Source: Roseburia sp.
Lineage (GTDB): Bacteria > Bacillota > Clostridia > Lachnospirales > Lachnospiraceae
Direction of reading: 5' to 3'
Length of the DNA: 64,000 nt
Assembly (NCBI GenBank): GCA_019421345.1
Contig: JAHZFL010000004.1
Span: forward strand, 62,001-126,000
In this document: positions 34,085 through 41,502 of the stretch, in pieces
Position numbering within the stretch: position 1 is the stretch's first letter
Layout: every line of letters starts with the position of its first letter
Notes under the pieces: model-generated
Database searches by the model: none
The model's input: only the letters and a program-made list of their open reading frames with translations
What the model was told of the DNA's origin: nothing
Translations under genes and position numbers: made by a program

Positions 34085-34627
34085 ACGACATCATTTTCAC
34101 TATACTTTTCAGTTTTATTCTTTAGCGTACTTTTTCTTGAAGTAAAGAAAAGCAAGGCACGGTGCATAAACTAATCAAGCCGTTTACTCACAAACACAAT
34201 GGCAAAGCGAAAAAAAGCCATCGCAAAGATAATGAACTATTTTATGATACTCATACGTTTTTTCTTAAAATACTTCTGCTAACGGCTCAATTTTTGTAAC
34301 CATAGGGCTTACAACAACTTTCCTATCCATCCTGTTGGCGGGAATACACCTAATTAGGCGCTGTTACATTTTCAACAATCAGTATAACAAATGTTTTGCA
34401 ACCCTAAATTTTTCAAAATTCAGACTTGTTAAAACCATAGCAGGAAAACCAGAAATGGCTTGCCTTTAGACAATTTACCACTCATCCCTTATGAGTTCAG
34501 CCGTCGTTATTAATCGCACCTATTTTCTTTTATTTTTCAATCTGACAGATTAACCAAATCAATTTAATAATCATGATTAAAGCTAGCACAAGTCTGAACA
34601 TATAATCCAGCACTCAATCAGTTTTTA
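34085..34627. other. Non-coding gap, nothing recognised
   Basis: I see no convincing gene, RNA or repeat in this 540-base AT-rich stretch between the plus-strand membrane gene and the secreted-protein gene. Short frames are interrupted. It may be eroded insertion material. Confidence 0.5.
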
Positions 34628-34660
34628 GTATGCTGCCATACATTTTTGCATGGCAGCATA
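34628..34660 (-). terminator. Hairpin downstream of the secreted-protein gene
   Basis: TATGCTGCCATGC and GTATGGCAGCATA form a near-perfect stem (about 12 bp) around AAAAAT, 8 bases after the stop at 34668. The minus-strand side is followed by CTAAAAA rather than a U-run; the plus-strand side is followed by TTTTT. It is probably a terminator or mRNA-stabilising hairpin. Confidence 0.6.
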
Positions 34661-34667
34661 ATCGTTT

Positions 34668-37601
34668 TTACTGCAAATTCGGTCTCATAAACTGATCATA
34701 AAACTTTTGCAGCGCATCCGGCTCTTTAGAATTTCCGATGCCGTGAACTCTGGTAAATTCCTTCATTTCCAGTATATCCTCATGTGTAAAACGGTACGTC
34801 TGGATCGGTGTATCATTCTTTAAATTATTGAAAGCTTTCTGAATCGCCTCAACATATGCAGGGTCTGTCTTCCAAAGGGAATCATCCTCTAACCCGCCGT
34901 TCTCATATGGTTGATTATAATAATACTCATTGATAAAACGTGTCGATCCTTTTGGCTCTACTACTTGCGGTGTGGTATCTACCACATGCACAGTAATCTG
35001 CTTTTTATAGACACTCCCGACACTATCTACGACCGTTAGATTCTCCGTACAGCTTCCGCTGCTCTGGAATTGTGTAAAGTCTGTCGGAGAATAATCAGGA
35101 ATCGAAAAGGATGTACCATTTTCATGAAATCCCGGCAGTATCGGACTTCCGTCCTCGCGGTCTGACGCAGTTGCATGGCTTAATATCTCCATATCCGTAA
35201 TAAATCCGCTCTGCGCCTGTTCCAAGGTATAATAAAGGTCTGTTGCCTGGATCCAGGGACAATCGTCCCATATCGCGTATAAGGGAATAACTGCGCCATT
35301 TTGACTTGTCACACCCGCTGCTTCTGCCAGTGTCTTTACATCCACCACTTCTCCTGCCTTCCACTGTGGCGTCAAACTATCCTTTCCTGCTTCTAACGAC
35401 CAGCCTAAAAAGACAGATGGATAAACTTTTTTTGGGGTTTCCGACTGCTCCGAGACAGTTTCTTCATTGTTCTGTTCCGCAACATCACCTTCTCCTTCCT
35501 GTGTAACAGGAAGATTTGTTTCTTCCACGGACACCTGCGGGTCATTGTCATTTCCCTGTACAGCTTCCCCTTGTTCTGTTGGATCCTGCTGCGGTGCTAC
35601 CTCCCCCTCTTTGTTTGATTGTTCTGTTCCATTTTCTTGTTCCATTTCCTCATTAGATGGTGGATTCGCTCCGGCAGTGTGATTTTCTTCTGGTTGCTGT
35701 GGCTCACCCTCAGGCATCGCCCCGTTATCGCTTTCCCCTACTTCCGATTGCTCTCCTTTTTCCGTCTCCGCAGAAAGACTAAGCGAACCGGAAAGAACTG
35801 CATCGGTGACATTGACGCCTTCCTGGGTATACTTTACATAATTAGCTGCTCCATCCGGCAGGGAAACCTGTTTATCGTACTGTGTTGCAATATCATCAAT
35901 ATGCTTTACCTCTCCTCCGCCGTTTGGATTAAAGGTAATCGTATAAGCATTCGCCTCAGCCTCTGCACGCATGGTGATGTTTTGATTCGGCATCTGGAAA
36001 CCATAATCTTTTTCTGCTGTGTTATAACTGCCCGTCCAGCCCTTCCAGTGATACCCCGGCTTTACCGTAGCACCAATATTTACATCACTTCCATACGGAT
36101 GATCACCGCCGCCTGTTACCGATTCGATACCGTCACCGCCCTGCACTACTAAGGTGTATTTAGGTACTGCTTTCGATTCTGCTGTCCACATCCGCTCGAT
36201 CCAATATCCGGTATTTGTTCCGTCTGAACGAAGATAGCCATGAAAGCCAGCACTGTTTTCAAAAACTGTTTTTCCTCCGTTATTCGCCTGACACTGCACT
36301 GTATAGCTGATCGTGCTGCCATTCATCATGGATGATACTTCGCTTCCACTGAAAGTAACTGTATTTCCGTTAATTGTTCCCTGAATCTGTGTACTGCCGT
36401 TTACAACCGCTATTGCACTTGTTGGCGTCAATGCGCTGTCCAACTGCACGGTCATATTCCCATCATAAATTCCAGTGTCATTTGTAACTGCCACATTACG
36501 GAACTCCCCTTCTACAGTGGCGCTTGATGCACTATGTACCGTTGTGGTCTGTGTCCCAGCAAAATCCGGATAAGCAATATCAACCGCCATTCCTAAAAGA
36601 AACGAAGTCGTCCAACCTGTGTTTTGCACGGTCAAATTGATACGGTTTGCGTTATTGCCCATGTTGCTGTCAATATTTGATAAATCCATACGAATGCAGC
36701 CATACAAGCGGTCTCTATCATTGACAAGATTTCCATTTTTATAAAGCCCCGCTGAAGTGGTTGTATTGGAAGCTACTTTTCCAATGACATCTCCACGCTC
36801 ATTGTATGTCTCGATGTTTTCTGTCATGGCTTCATATGTGCTGGAGTTTGATGCCCCAAAAAACACTTGTCCGGTTGCTGTTCCCGCCGATTTTGATTTC
36901 AGACCATTTCCAAGCGATAACTCTGATCCAAAATCTTTTCCAAGATAAAATTTTGCTCCCATATCAAACTTCACTACACGAACTGGGAAACTATCATCCT
37001 CTTCTACTACAATTAACTGCCATGAGCCAGGAGATTCTCCACCCCCGCGGTCTCCGTCGTCGCCCCAGTTAAAGTAGGGAATATTACACACTGCATACTC
37101 TCCATATCCTGCACTTTTCACGTAATCCGTTACATCCGTTGCCATACAAAACATGCTTCGCATTCCCGGATTGTTGCCAACCACGCGCCAGTCATTAATA
37201 GCATATGCCGGATAGATATACCTTAGCTTTCTATCTGGTGTAGAAAACACAACTGGTTCTGTTACTCCTTGTTTTGCTCTGGTCTGCCAAACTAAATAGG
37301 CATACTTGATCTGACTTGTATCTGTGGAACATTCTAAGGTTGCCACAGAACTATTGGCATACCCGCCCAAGTCATTATATATCTTTTTGTCGATTGCTCC
37401 ACCATTTGGACTATACCATGTATAATGATTGGTATTGCCAATATAATTAAACTTATATCTTCCAACACGCGTTCCAATCAATGATTGCGTTGTTTCTTGA
37501 CCTGTCACCGCAGCATCTATCTGACTTGGCATTGCTGCCACCAAACAAACACATGCAAGCAATCCAACTAGTACCTTTTTAATATAAAATTTTTTAATCA
37601 T
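34668..37601 (-). CDS. Large secreted surface protein with InlB-type repeat
   Basis: A 977-residue exported protein. The N-terminus is a signal peptide (VLVGLLACVCLVAAMPSQ, then DAA near residue 31). Residues 35-480 are a beta-rich, Asn/Gly/Ser-rich adhesin-like region. Near 485-560 lies a bacterial-repeat/InlB B-like unit (YTLVVQGGDG and GYHWKGWTGSYN). An acidic Glu/Gln/Asn linker follows (about 610-720), then a second repeat-like unit. The C-terminus (FYDQFMRPNLQ) has no LPxTG, membrane anchor or S-layer domain, so attachment may need a partner, perhaps the lipoprotein encoded 22 bases upstream or the Tad-type pilus. Confidence 0.8.
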   Translation of the reverse strand: MIKKFYIKKVLVGLLACVCLVAAMPSQIDAAVTGQETTQSLIGTRVGRYKFNYIGNTNHYTWYSPNGGAIDKKIYNDLGGYANSSVATLECSTDTSQIKYAYLVWQTRAKQGVTEPVVFSTPDRKLRYIYPAYAINDWRVVGNNPGMRSMFCMATDVTDYVKSAGYGEYAVCNIPYFNWGDDGDRGGGESPGSWQLIVVEEDDSFPVRVVKFDMGAKFYLGKDFGSELSLGNGLKSKSAGTATGQVFFGASNSSTYEAMTENIETYNERGDVIGKVASNTTTSAGLYKNGNLVNDRDRLYGCIRMDLSNIDSNMGNNANRINLTVQNTGWTTSFLLGMAVDIAYPDFAGTQTTTVHSASSATVEGEFRNVAVTNDTGIYDGNMTVQLDSALTPTSAIAVVNGSTQIQGTINGNTVTFSGSEVSSMMNGSTISYTVQCQANNGGKTVFENSAGFHGYLRSDGTNTGYWIERMWTAESKAVPKYTLVVQGGDGIESVTGGGDHPYGSDVNIGATVKPGYHWKGWTGSYNTAEKDYGFQMPNQNITMRAEAEANAYTITFNPNGGGEVKHIDDIATQYDKQVSLPDGAANYVKYTQEGVNVTDAVLSGSLSLSAETEKGEQSEVGESDNGAMPEGEPQQPEENHTAGANPPSNEEMEQENGTEQSNKEGEVAPQQDPTEQGEAVQGNDNDPQVSVEETNLPVTQEGEGDVAEQNNEETVSEQSETPKKVYPSVFLGWSLEAGKDSLTPQWKAGEVVDVKTLAEAAGVTSQNGAVIPLYAIWDDCPWIQATDLYYTLEQAQSGFITDMEILSHATASDREDGSPILPGFHENGTSFSIPDYSPTDFTQFQSSGSCTENLTVVDSVGSVYKKQITVHVVDTTPQVVEPKGSTRFINEYYYNQPYENGGLEDDSLWKTDPAYVEAIQKAFNNLKNDTPIQTYRFTHEDILEMKEFTRVHGIGNSKEPDALQKFYDQFMRPNLQ

Positions 37602-37623
37602 CTATCAGTCTGTTTCCTCCATT

Positions 37624-39108
37624 CTAATGCCATGTTGATGAACCACCCAAGTCTGTGCCATCATCTGCGCCACCACCAGTGCCACCATTTTCAATAACCA
37701 CATCCCCCGGAATTGACATGCCCGTATTAGGGTCTGTAACAGAACCAGCCGGAGGAGTTGTTTCCCCACCATTATTTCCGCTGTCTCCAGCATTTCCAGC
37801 CGGAGGAGTTGTTGTCCCACCAGTGTTTCCAGCATCTACATTTCCGCTGTTATCTGTACCACCACCGTTCCCGGTATTTCCTCCAGTGTTTCCAGCTGGA
37901 GGATTCGTATTTCCATTGTTTCCGTTGCCTCCAGGATTTCCAGCTGGGGGAGTTGTTGTCCCACCATTATTTCCTCCGTTTCCTGCATTTCCAGCCGGAG
38001 GATTCGTTGCCCCACCATTGTTTCCTCCGTTTCCGGCGTTACCCGTATTACTAGTATTACCGCCCGTAGCATTTCCATTGTTTCCTGTACTTGCAGTGTT
38101 TCCAGATGGCTTATTTGTATTACCAGTATTACCAGTATTACCAGTGCTTGCCGTGTTCTTCTCCGTTGTCTTTTTTCCACTGCCCGTAGTTGCTTTCTTC
38201 TCTGCTACCGTAACAGAAGCTTTCCCCTCTGCACCAAAGCCTTCTTCATCTGCTACCGTATAAAGAATCTCATAAGTTCCTACTGTATCAAGCTTTACCG
38301 CCGCTGCATCACAGACAATCCGATCAGTGATGTCGGCTCCTTTATAATCTGTTGCTGTTACGCCGTCTAAGTAGTCCACACTCTCCGTTCCTACTGTAAC
38401 CGTCAGATCTTCAATCCCTGAGAACTCCGGCGCTTCCCCAACGATTACAGGTACCTTGACCTCGGTTTCATTTCCTGATCCATCTGCTACCGTCAGCAGC
38501 ACATCATAAGAGCCAACCGTTGCAAATAAAACAGTATCATCCGTACAAGTCACATCTCCTACCACAAAAGTCTCTGCCGGTTCCTCTGTTTCCGGTTCTG
38601 TTACGATTTCGGTCTCCGGTACAAGTGTTTCCGTATTCTCTGGCTGCTCCGTTGATTCCAAATCTTCAGTTCCCTCTGGCTGCTCCGTCACTTTCGGCTC
38701 TGCCTGGTCAAATGCTGCTGTGGCTTCCCCCGACAACTCTGTCACCTCTGCAATTACATCCTTTGCGTGCAACGGCATTCCTGCAGCAACTGTCACCTTC
38801 TCTTTCAGAATAACCTCCGGTGCAGTCGTATCTTTTACCACGACCTCAAAGGTTGCCGTCTGCTCTTTATATGTAACAGACGCCGGATAAGTGCCCGTCT
38901 TATTTGTATCAACCGCAGACAGATCAAGAGTTGCCTCTTTTGCTGCTTTTTCATCTAATGCCGCATAGCTAGTTACGCTTTCATCCAACGAACCGCCCAG
39001 TTCGACCTCGACCTGTTCTGCCAACGGCTTAAGCTCCGTCTTTCCACATGCCCCTAGGCTTAATACCCCTGCTAACGCTGCTGTGATTAAAATGTTTCTC
39101 TTTTTCAT
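37624..39108 (-). CDS. Lipoprotein with Ig-like domains and Asn/Gly/Thr-rich repeats
   Basis: A 494-residue lipoprotein: lipobox LSLGAC with Cys near residue 21. Two or three Ig-like/DUF5011-type units follow (TTAPEVILKEKVTVAAGM, then YDVLLTVADGSGNETEVKVP and YEILYTVADEEGF). An acidic Glu/Pro/Thr spacer lies near 140-185. From about residue 310 the protein becomes a low-complexity tract of GNTGNTGN-type and NNGGTTTPPAGN-type repeats with five PPAG units, ending GGSSTWH. The repeat DNA is prone to length change. It is upstream of, and likely cotranscribed with, the 977-residue secreted protein. RBS AAAGGGAGAA. Confidence 0.82.
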   Translation of the reverse strand: MKKRNILITAALAGVLSLGACGKTELKPLAEQVEVELGGSLDESVTSYAALDEKAAKEATLDLSAVDTNKTGTYPASVTYKEQTATFEVVVKDTTAPEVILKEKVTVAAGMPLHAKDVIAEVTELSGEATAAFDQAEPKVTEQPEGTEDLESTEQPENTETLVPETEIVTEPETEEPAETFVVGDVTCTDDTVLFATVGSYDVLLTVADGSGNETEVKVPVIVGEAPEFSGIEDLTVTVGTESVDYLDGVTATDYKGADITDRIVCDAAAVKLDTVGTYEILYTVADEEGFGAEGKASVTVAEKKATTGSGKKTTEKNTASTGNTGNTGNTNKPSGNTASTGNNGNATGGNTSNTGNAGNGGNNGGATNPPAGNAGNGGNNGGTTTPPAGNPGGNGNNGNTNPPAGNTGGNTGNGGGTDNSGNVDAGNTGGTTTPPAGNAGDSGNNGGETTPPAGSVTDPNTGMSIPGDVVIENGGTGGGADDGTDLGGSSTWH

Positions 39109-39145
39109 GTTTTTAGTTCTCCCTTTCCTTATTGGTTAAAAGTAT

Positions 39146-39174
39146 TTGACGAAGTCCGCCGGAAATGCTATCAT
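39146..39174 (+). promoter_or_regulatory. Promoter of antisense RNA, copy 1
   Basis: TTGACG, a 17-base spacer and TATCAT on the plus strand, with transcription expected from about 39181. No gene follows on this strand. Confidence 0.8.
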
Positions 39175-39180
39175 ACTTTT

Positions 39181-39273
39181 AGAAGTGCTGCCGATATTCG
39201 GTCAGCCCTCAAGCATATGTTATTTATCTAAAAATAACCGCTAAGTTTTCTAGGCTGAAGCGGTTATTTTTTT
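39181..39273 (+). ncRNA. Predicted type I antitoxin RNA, copy 1
   Basis: About 93 nucleotides from the expected start to a Rho-independent terminator (AAATAACCGCT / AGCGGTTATTT, then T run, 39231-39273). A 5' hairpin GCTGCCGATATTCGGTCAGC is followed by a single-stranded stretch. The 3' end is complementary to the end of the convergent toxin message. This is the RatA/TxpA layout, in which the antisense RNA pairs with the toxin 3' end. Confidence 0.75.
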
Positions 39274-39356
39274 GTGCTTTTTATCAACTCTATCAGAATG
39301 CTGACTATGATCCCTAAGATCATAAGCATCAATGAGAGTATTTCAAAATCACTCAT
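39264..39356 (-). CDS. Holin-like type I toxin, copy 1
   Basis: A 30-residue peptide: MSDFEILSLMLMILGIIVSI then LIELIKSTKK. It has one hydrophobic helix (residues 5-25) and a Lys-rich end, matching the putative holin-like toxin group (Hol-Tox, TxpA-like). I use the ATG at 39356, six bases after AGAGGGA; an ATG two codons upstream touches the ribosome binding site. The stop codon lies inside the shared bidirectional terminator. The peptide would insert into the membrane if its antisense RNA were lost, so it probably stabilises the ICE. Confidence 0.85.
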   Translation of the reverse strand: MSDFEILSLMLMILGIIVSILIELIKSTKK

Positions 39357-39398
39357 CTGCATTCCCTCTTTCATCCATTTATTTCTCTCTTGAGATTT

Positions 39399-39524
39399 CT
39401 ATGTAATCAGAGGGTTCAGTCCCTCTGTTACTGAGGGATAACCGCCTACCGTTTTCAGCAGCACTGCTAAAAGCATATAGCCTTGGGCTGCTTCGTATTG
39501 ATTTTTCTTAAATTCCTCTGTCAT
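39399..39524 (-). CDS. Possible 41-residue leader peptide upstream of toxin copy 1
   Basis: An open frame from ATG at 39524 encodes MTEEFKKNQYEAAQGYMLLA then VLLKTVGGYPSVTEGLNPLI and T. It ends 42 bases before the toxin ATG. The equivalent region of copy 2 lacks this start and has a stop 13 codons into the homologous frame, so the frame is not conserved and may be fortuitous. Confidence 0.3.
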   Translation of the reverse strand: MTEEFKKNQYEAAQGYMLLAVLLKTVGGYPSVTEGLNPLIT

Positions 39525-39570
39525 TTAAAATCCTATCCACCCATTCAATGATCTCCTCTCCAAAAAGTAT

Positions 39571-39599
39571 TTGACGAAGTCTACCAGAAATGCTATCAT
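39571..39599 (+). promoter_or_regulatory. Promoter of antisense RNA, copy 2
   Basis: TTGACG, 17 bases, TATCAT on the plus strand, as in copy 1. The spacer differs at several bases while both hexamers are identical, which argues that the promoter is under selection. Confidence 0.8.
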
Positions 39600-39605
39600 A
39601 CTTTT

Positions 39606-39690
39606 AGAAGTGCTGCCGATATTCGGTTAGCCCCTTAATAGTTATGAAAAATAACCGCTAAGTTTTCACGGGCGAAGCGGTTATTTTTTT
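39606..39690 (+). ncRNA. Predicted type I antitoxin RNA, copy 2
   Basis: About 85 nucleotides ending at a terminator (AAATAACCGCT / AGCGGTTATTT, then T run). The 5' hairpin is kept (GCTGCCGATATTCGGTTAGC) with a C-to-T change that converts a pair to G-U. The loop between hairpins is diverged from copy 1, which could make the two antitoxins specific for their own messages. Confidence 0.75.
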
Positions 39691-39773
39691 GTGCTTTTTA
39701 TCAACTCTGTCAGAATGCTGACTATGATCCCTAAGATCATAAGCACCAATGAGAGTATTTCAAAATCACTCAT
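39681..39773 (-). CDS. Holin-like type I toxin, copy 2
   Basis: A 30-residue paralogue of copy 1 with two substitutions: Met10 to Val (LSLVLMILG) and Ile22 to Thr (SILTELIK). Same AGAGGGA site, membrane helix, KSTKK end and overlap with the bidirectional terminator. The threonine in the hydrophobic helix might weaken membrane insertion. Confidence 0.83.
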   Translation of the reverse strand: MSDFEILSLVLMILGIIVSILTELIKSTKK

Positions 39774-40081
39774 CTGCATTCCCTCTTTCATCCATTTATT
39801 TCTCTCTTGAGATTTCTATGTAATCAGAGGGTTCAGTCCCTCTGGTTCAAGGGCTAACCGCTTACCGTTTTTAGCAGCACTGCTAAAAGCATATAGCTTT
39901 GGGCTGCTTCATATTTTATACTACACTTCCATATGTCCCATTTTCTGGACTTATCCTTGAATTCCCAAAATTTCTTCTTTTGTAATCCAAACCACATTTA
40001 CAGTATATAATAGAATTTGAGAAATTTCCATTGTTTCATCCCCGTATAATTAAACCTACAAGCAGAAAAACTGATCCATAC

Positions 40082-40372
40082 TCATCTTTCAAATTCCTTT
40101 CCTACACAATCCTCTGATGATTCCACTTGTTCCTGTTGTTCTACTCGCTGCCTAAATGTCTCATCCAACTCCTGCTTAAATTCATTCACTCGACACCTAC
40201 TGCCCACCATGAATAACAAAACAGCTAAAAATACTAAAGCAAAAACTGCTACAACCGTCCATTCAGCTACATTATTTTGAAGTTCTGACAAGACAAGCAC
40301 TGCTATAGCCACAATCAGAAGTCCTACAGAAATTATAAACAAAATATCACTTTTCATTAAATCTACACTCAT
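40082..40372 (-). CDS. Small membrane protein, unknown function
   Basis: A 96-residue protein with two membrane helices (ILFIISVGLLIVAIAVLVLS near 10-29 and WTVVAVFALVFLAVLLFMVG near 38-57) and a charged, Gln/Glu-rich cytoplasmic tail that may coil. No family recognised. It is the last gene of a short run with a BlaI-like regulator (17 bases upstream) and an unknown protein. RBS TTGGAGTGAGGATAG. Confidence 0.65.
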   Translation of the reverse strand: MSVDLMKSDILFIISVGLLIVAIAVLVLSELQNNVAEWTVVAVFALVFLAVLLFMVGSRCRVNEFKQELDETFRQRVEQQEQVESSEDCVGKEFER

Positions 40373-40388
40373 CTATCCTCACTCCAAT

Positions 40389-40697
40389 CTACTGTATACA
40401 TTTAATAAATTCATCTACATCACCTTCAAACAAAACTCTGCACCTCTCTGATATACACATAGTACGGTACTGTTCAAGTGAGATTTTCGGTATATAGTAC
40501 ACCTTTCTCCCGGATCTTTCCATCGACAGATAGCCTTTTCGGACAAGGCGACCAAGAAATGTAGAGACTGTTTGAGGACGCCATTCATGCTCATATTTCT
40601 TATTCACCTCATCCATCACAGTCTGTAGAGAGGCGTTTTCCCCTAACCGAAATATTGACAAAATCACTTCTTCCTCACATCTTGTTATATGTTCCAT
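40389..40697 (-). CDS. BlaI/MecI-type winged-helix repressor
   Basis: A 102-residue DNA-binding protein with the BlaI/MecI/CopY pattern: ITRCEEEVILSIFRLGENAS, then the recognition helix RPQTVSTFLGRLVRKGYL and a wing GRKVYYIPKISLEQY. Classic members act as dimers and are cleaved by a BlaR1 sensor protease. No such sensor (M56 peptidase) is seen here, so another inactivation route is expected. It follows an unknown gene directly (stop and start adjacent) and probably controls this ICE cluster. Confidence 0.8.
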   Translation of the reverse strand: MEHITRCEEEVILSIFRLGENASLQTVMDEVNKKYEHEWRPQTVSTFLGRLVRKGYLSMERSGRKVYYIPKISLEQYRTMCISERCRVLFEGDVDEFIKCIQ

Positions 40698-41093
40698 TTA
40701 CGCTCCTCCAACTTCCACATCATAAGTATAATCTTCCGGATCCTCAAGATTTCTAATATAATTCTTCGCAGCTTCCTCATTTGGGAAAGTAACGTTCATC
40801 CTTTCCCATGAGCCCTCTTCTCCACCCGCTCTATGCTTTAGATAAATCGTATTCCCCTCCAGTATCTGTTTATAATAGTCCTCTGTAATTGGGATACCTT
40901 TCCAATGCCGCGCATTATATCCCTCCACAAATAGCAGCGGCTTTGCTCCATAATATGGGATCTTTCCTGTGTAAATAATGTCATTGACCATAAATCTTAC
41001 AAACCATGTACCGTATTCCTGCACTTCCGTGATCAATTCCCTTTTAAATCCATAAAATTCTTCAATCTGCTTTTTCAGCTTTTCCTGATCCAT
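40698..41093 (-). CDS. Uncharacterised ICE protein
   Basis: A 131-residue soluble protein, first of three genes. It appears beta-rich with aromatic residues (GTWFVRFMVNDIIYTGKIPY and YLKHRAGGEEGSWERMNV). No motif is recognised. It is divergent from a small HTH gene at 41247, and the 150-base AT-rich gap between them should hold both promoters. RBS GGAGGGAGT. Confidence 0.6.
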   Translation of the reverse strand: MDQEKLKKQIEEFYGFKRELITEVQEYGTWFVRFMVNDIIYTGKIPYYGAKPLLFVEGYNARHWKGIPITEDYYKQILEGNTIYLKHRAGGEEGSWERMNVTFPNEEAAKNYIRNLEDPEDYTYDVEVGGA

Positions 41094-41199
41094 ACTCCCT
41101 CCAAGTAATCAACAAATTATTTTTATCACTATATAGTTATATATTATCACTTTTACGTTAATTGTCAAGTTATTTTTATAATTTTAAAATTATATTTCC

Positions 41200-41228
41200 T
41201 TGACATCAGATGTATTCTCTGTTAGCAT
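41200..41228 (+). promoter_or_regulatory. Promoter of the small HTH gene
   Basis: Consensus TTGACA, a 17-base spacer and TAGCAT, 19 bases before the ATG at 41247, with AGAGGTGA as ribosome binding site. Strong match. Confidence 0.75.
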
Positions 41229-41246
41229 ATTACAAGAGGTGATGTT

Positions 41247-41456
41247 ATGTTAGCAAAGAAAATCCGGCAGATTCTTATTGACAAGGAAATAAAAATTGAT
41301 ACTTATTCCCGTATGCTGCAGGTCAGTCAGCCAAATCTTTCACAAAAGCTGATGCGAGATAACTTTCGAGAATCTGAAATGTATAAGATGGCAGAGCTTT
41401 TGGATTGTGATTTAGAAATTACACTCCGCGACCGGAAAACCGGCAAATGTTATTGA
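41247..41456 (+). CDS. Small Cro/XRE-like HTH regulator
   Basis: A 69-residue DNA-binding protein. The helix-turn-helix lies near residues 15-40 (YSRMLQVSQPNLSQKLMRDN) and is followed by the FRESEMYKMAELLDCDLEIT segment typical of phage and ICE Cro-like regulators. It is on the plus strand, divergent from the 41093 operon, and ends at its own terminator. It may form a switch with that operon. Confidence 0.75.
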   Translation: MLAKKIRQILIDKEIKIDTYSRMLQVSQPNLSQKLMRDNFRESEMYKMAELLDCDLEITLRDRKTGKCY

Positions 41457-41479
41457 GGCAGTTGAAATGCTGCCTTTTT
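41456..41479 (+). terminator. Terminator of the small HTH gene
   Basis: AGGCAG / CTGCCT, an 8-base loop and five T residues directly after the stop codon. Confidence 0.75.
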
Positions 41480-41502
41480 AACAATCCTTCCCCGTCCCCT
41501 GA

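Larger units (their letters stand above)
39140..39925. repeat. Tandem duplication of a type I toxin-antitoxin unit (period 425)
   Basis: Bases from about 39140 to 39500 recur from about 39565 to 39925 with few differences. Each copy holds a plus-strand promoter, an antisense RNA with terminator, a 30-codon toxin gene on the minus strand and the toxin leader. Between copies a 19-codon protein tail (GEEIIEWVDRILNDRGI, minus, ending at 39508) survives from some lost gene. Downstream of copy 2 (39926-40081) nothing else is recognisable. Confidence 0.85.

Noticed and set aside
34085..34627. Group II intron or rRNA fragment
   Set aside because: I could find no domain V-like hairpin, reverse transcriptase codons or rRNA signature in this stretch.
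34668..37601. LPxTG sorting signal on the large secreted protein
   Set aside because: The C-terminus has no LPxTG-like motif, hydrophobic helix or positive tail.
37655..38263. A 202-codon Pro/Phe/Val-rich plus-strand frame
   Set aside because: It is the antisense of the low-complexity Asn/Gly/Thr repeat tract of the lipoprotein; repeat DNA keeps several frames open.
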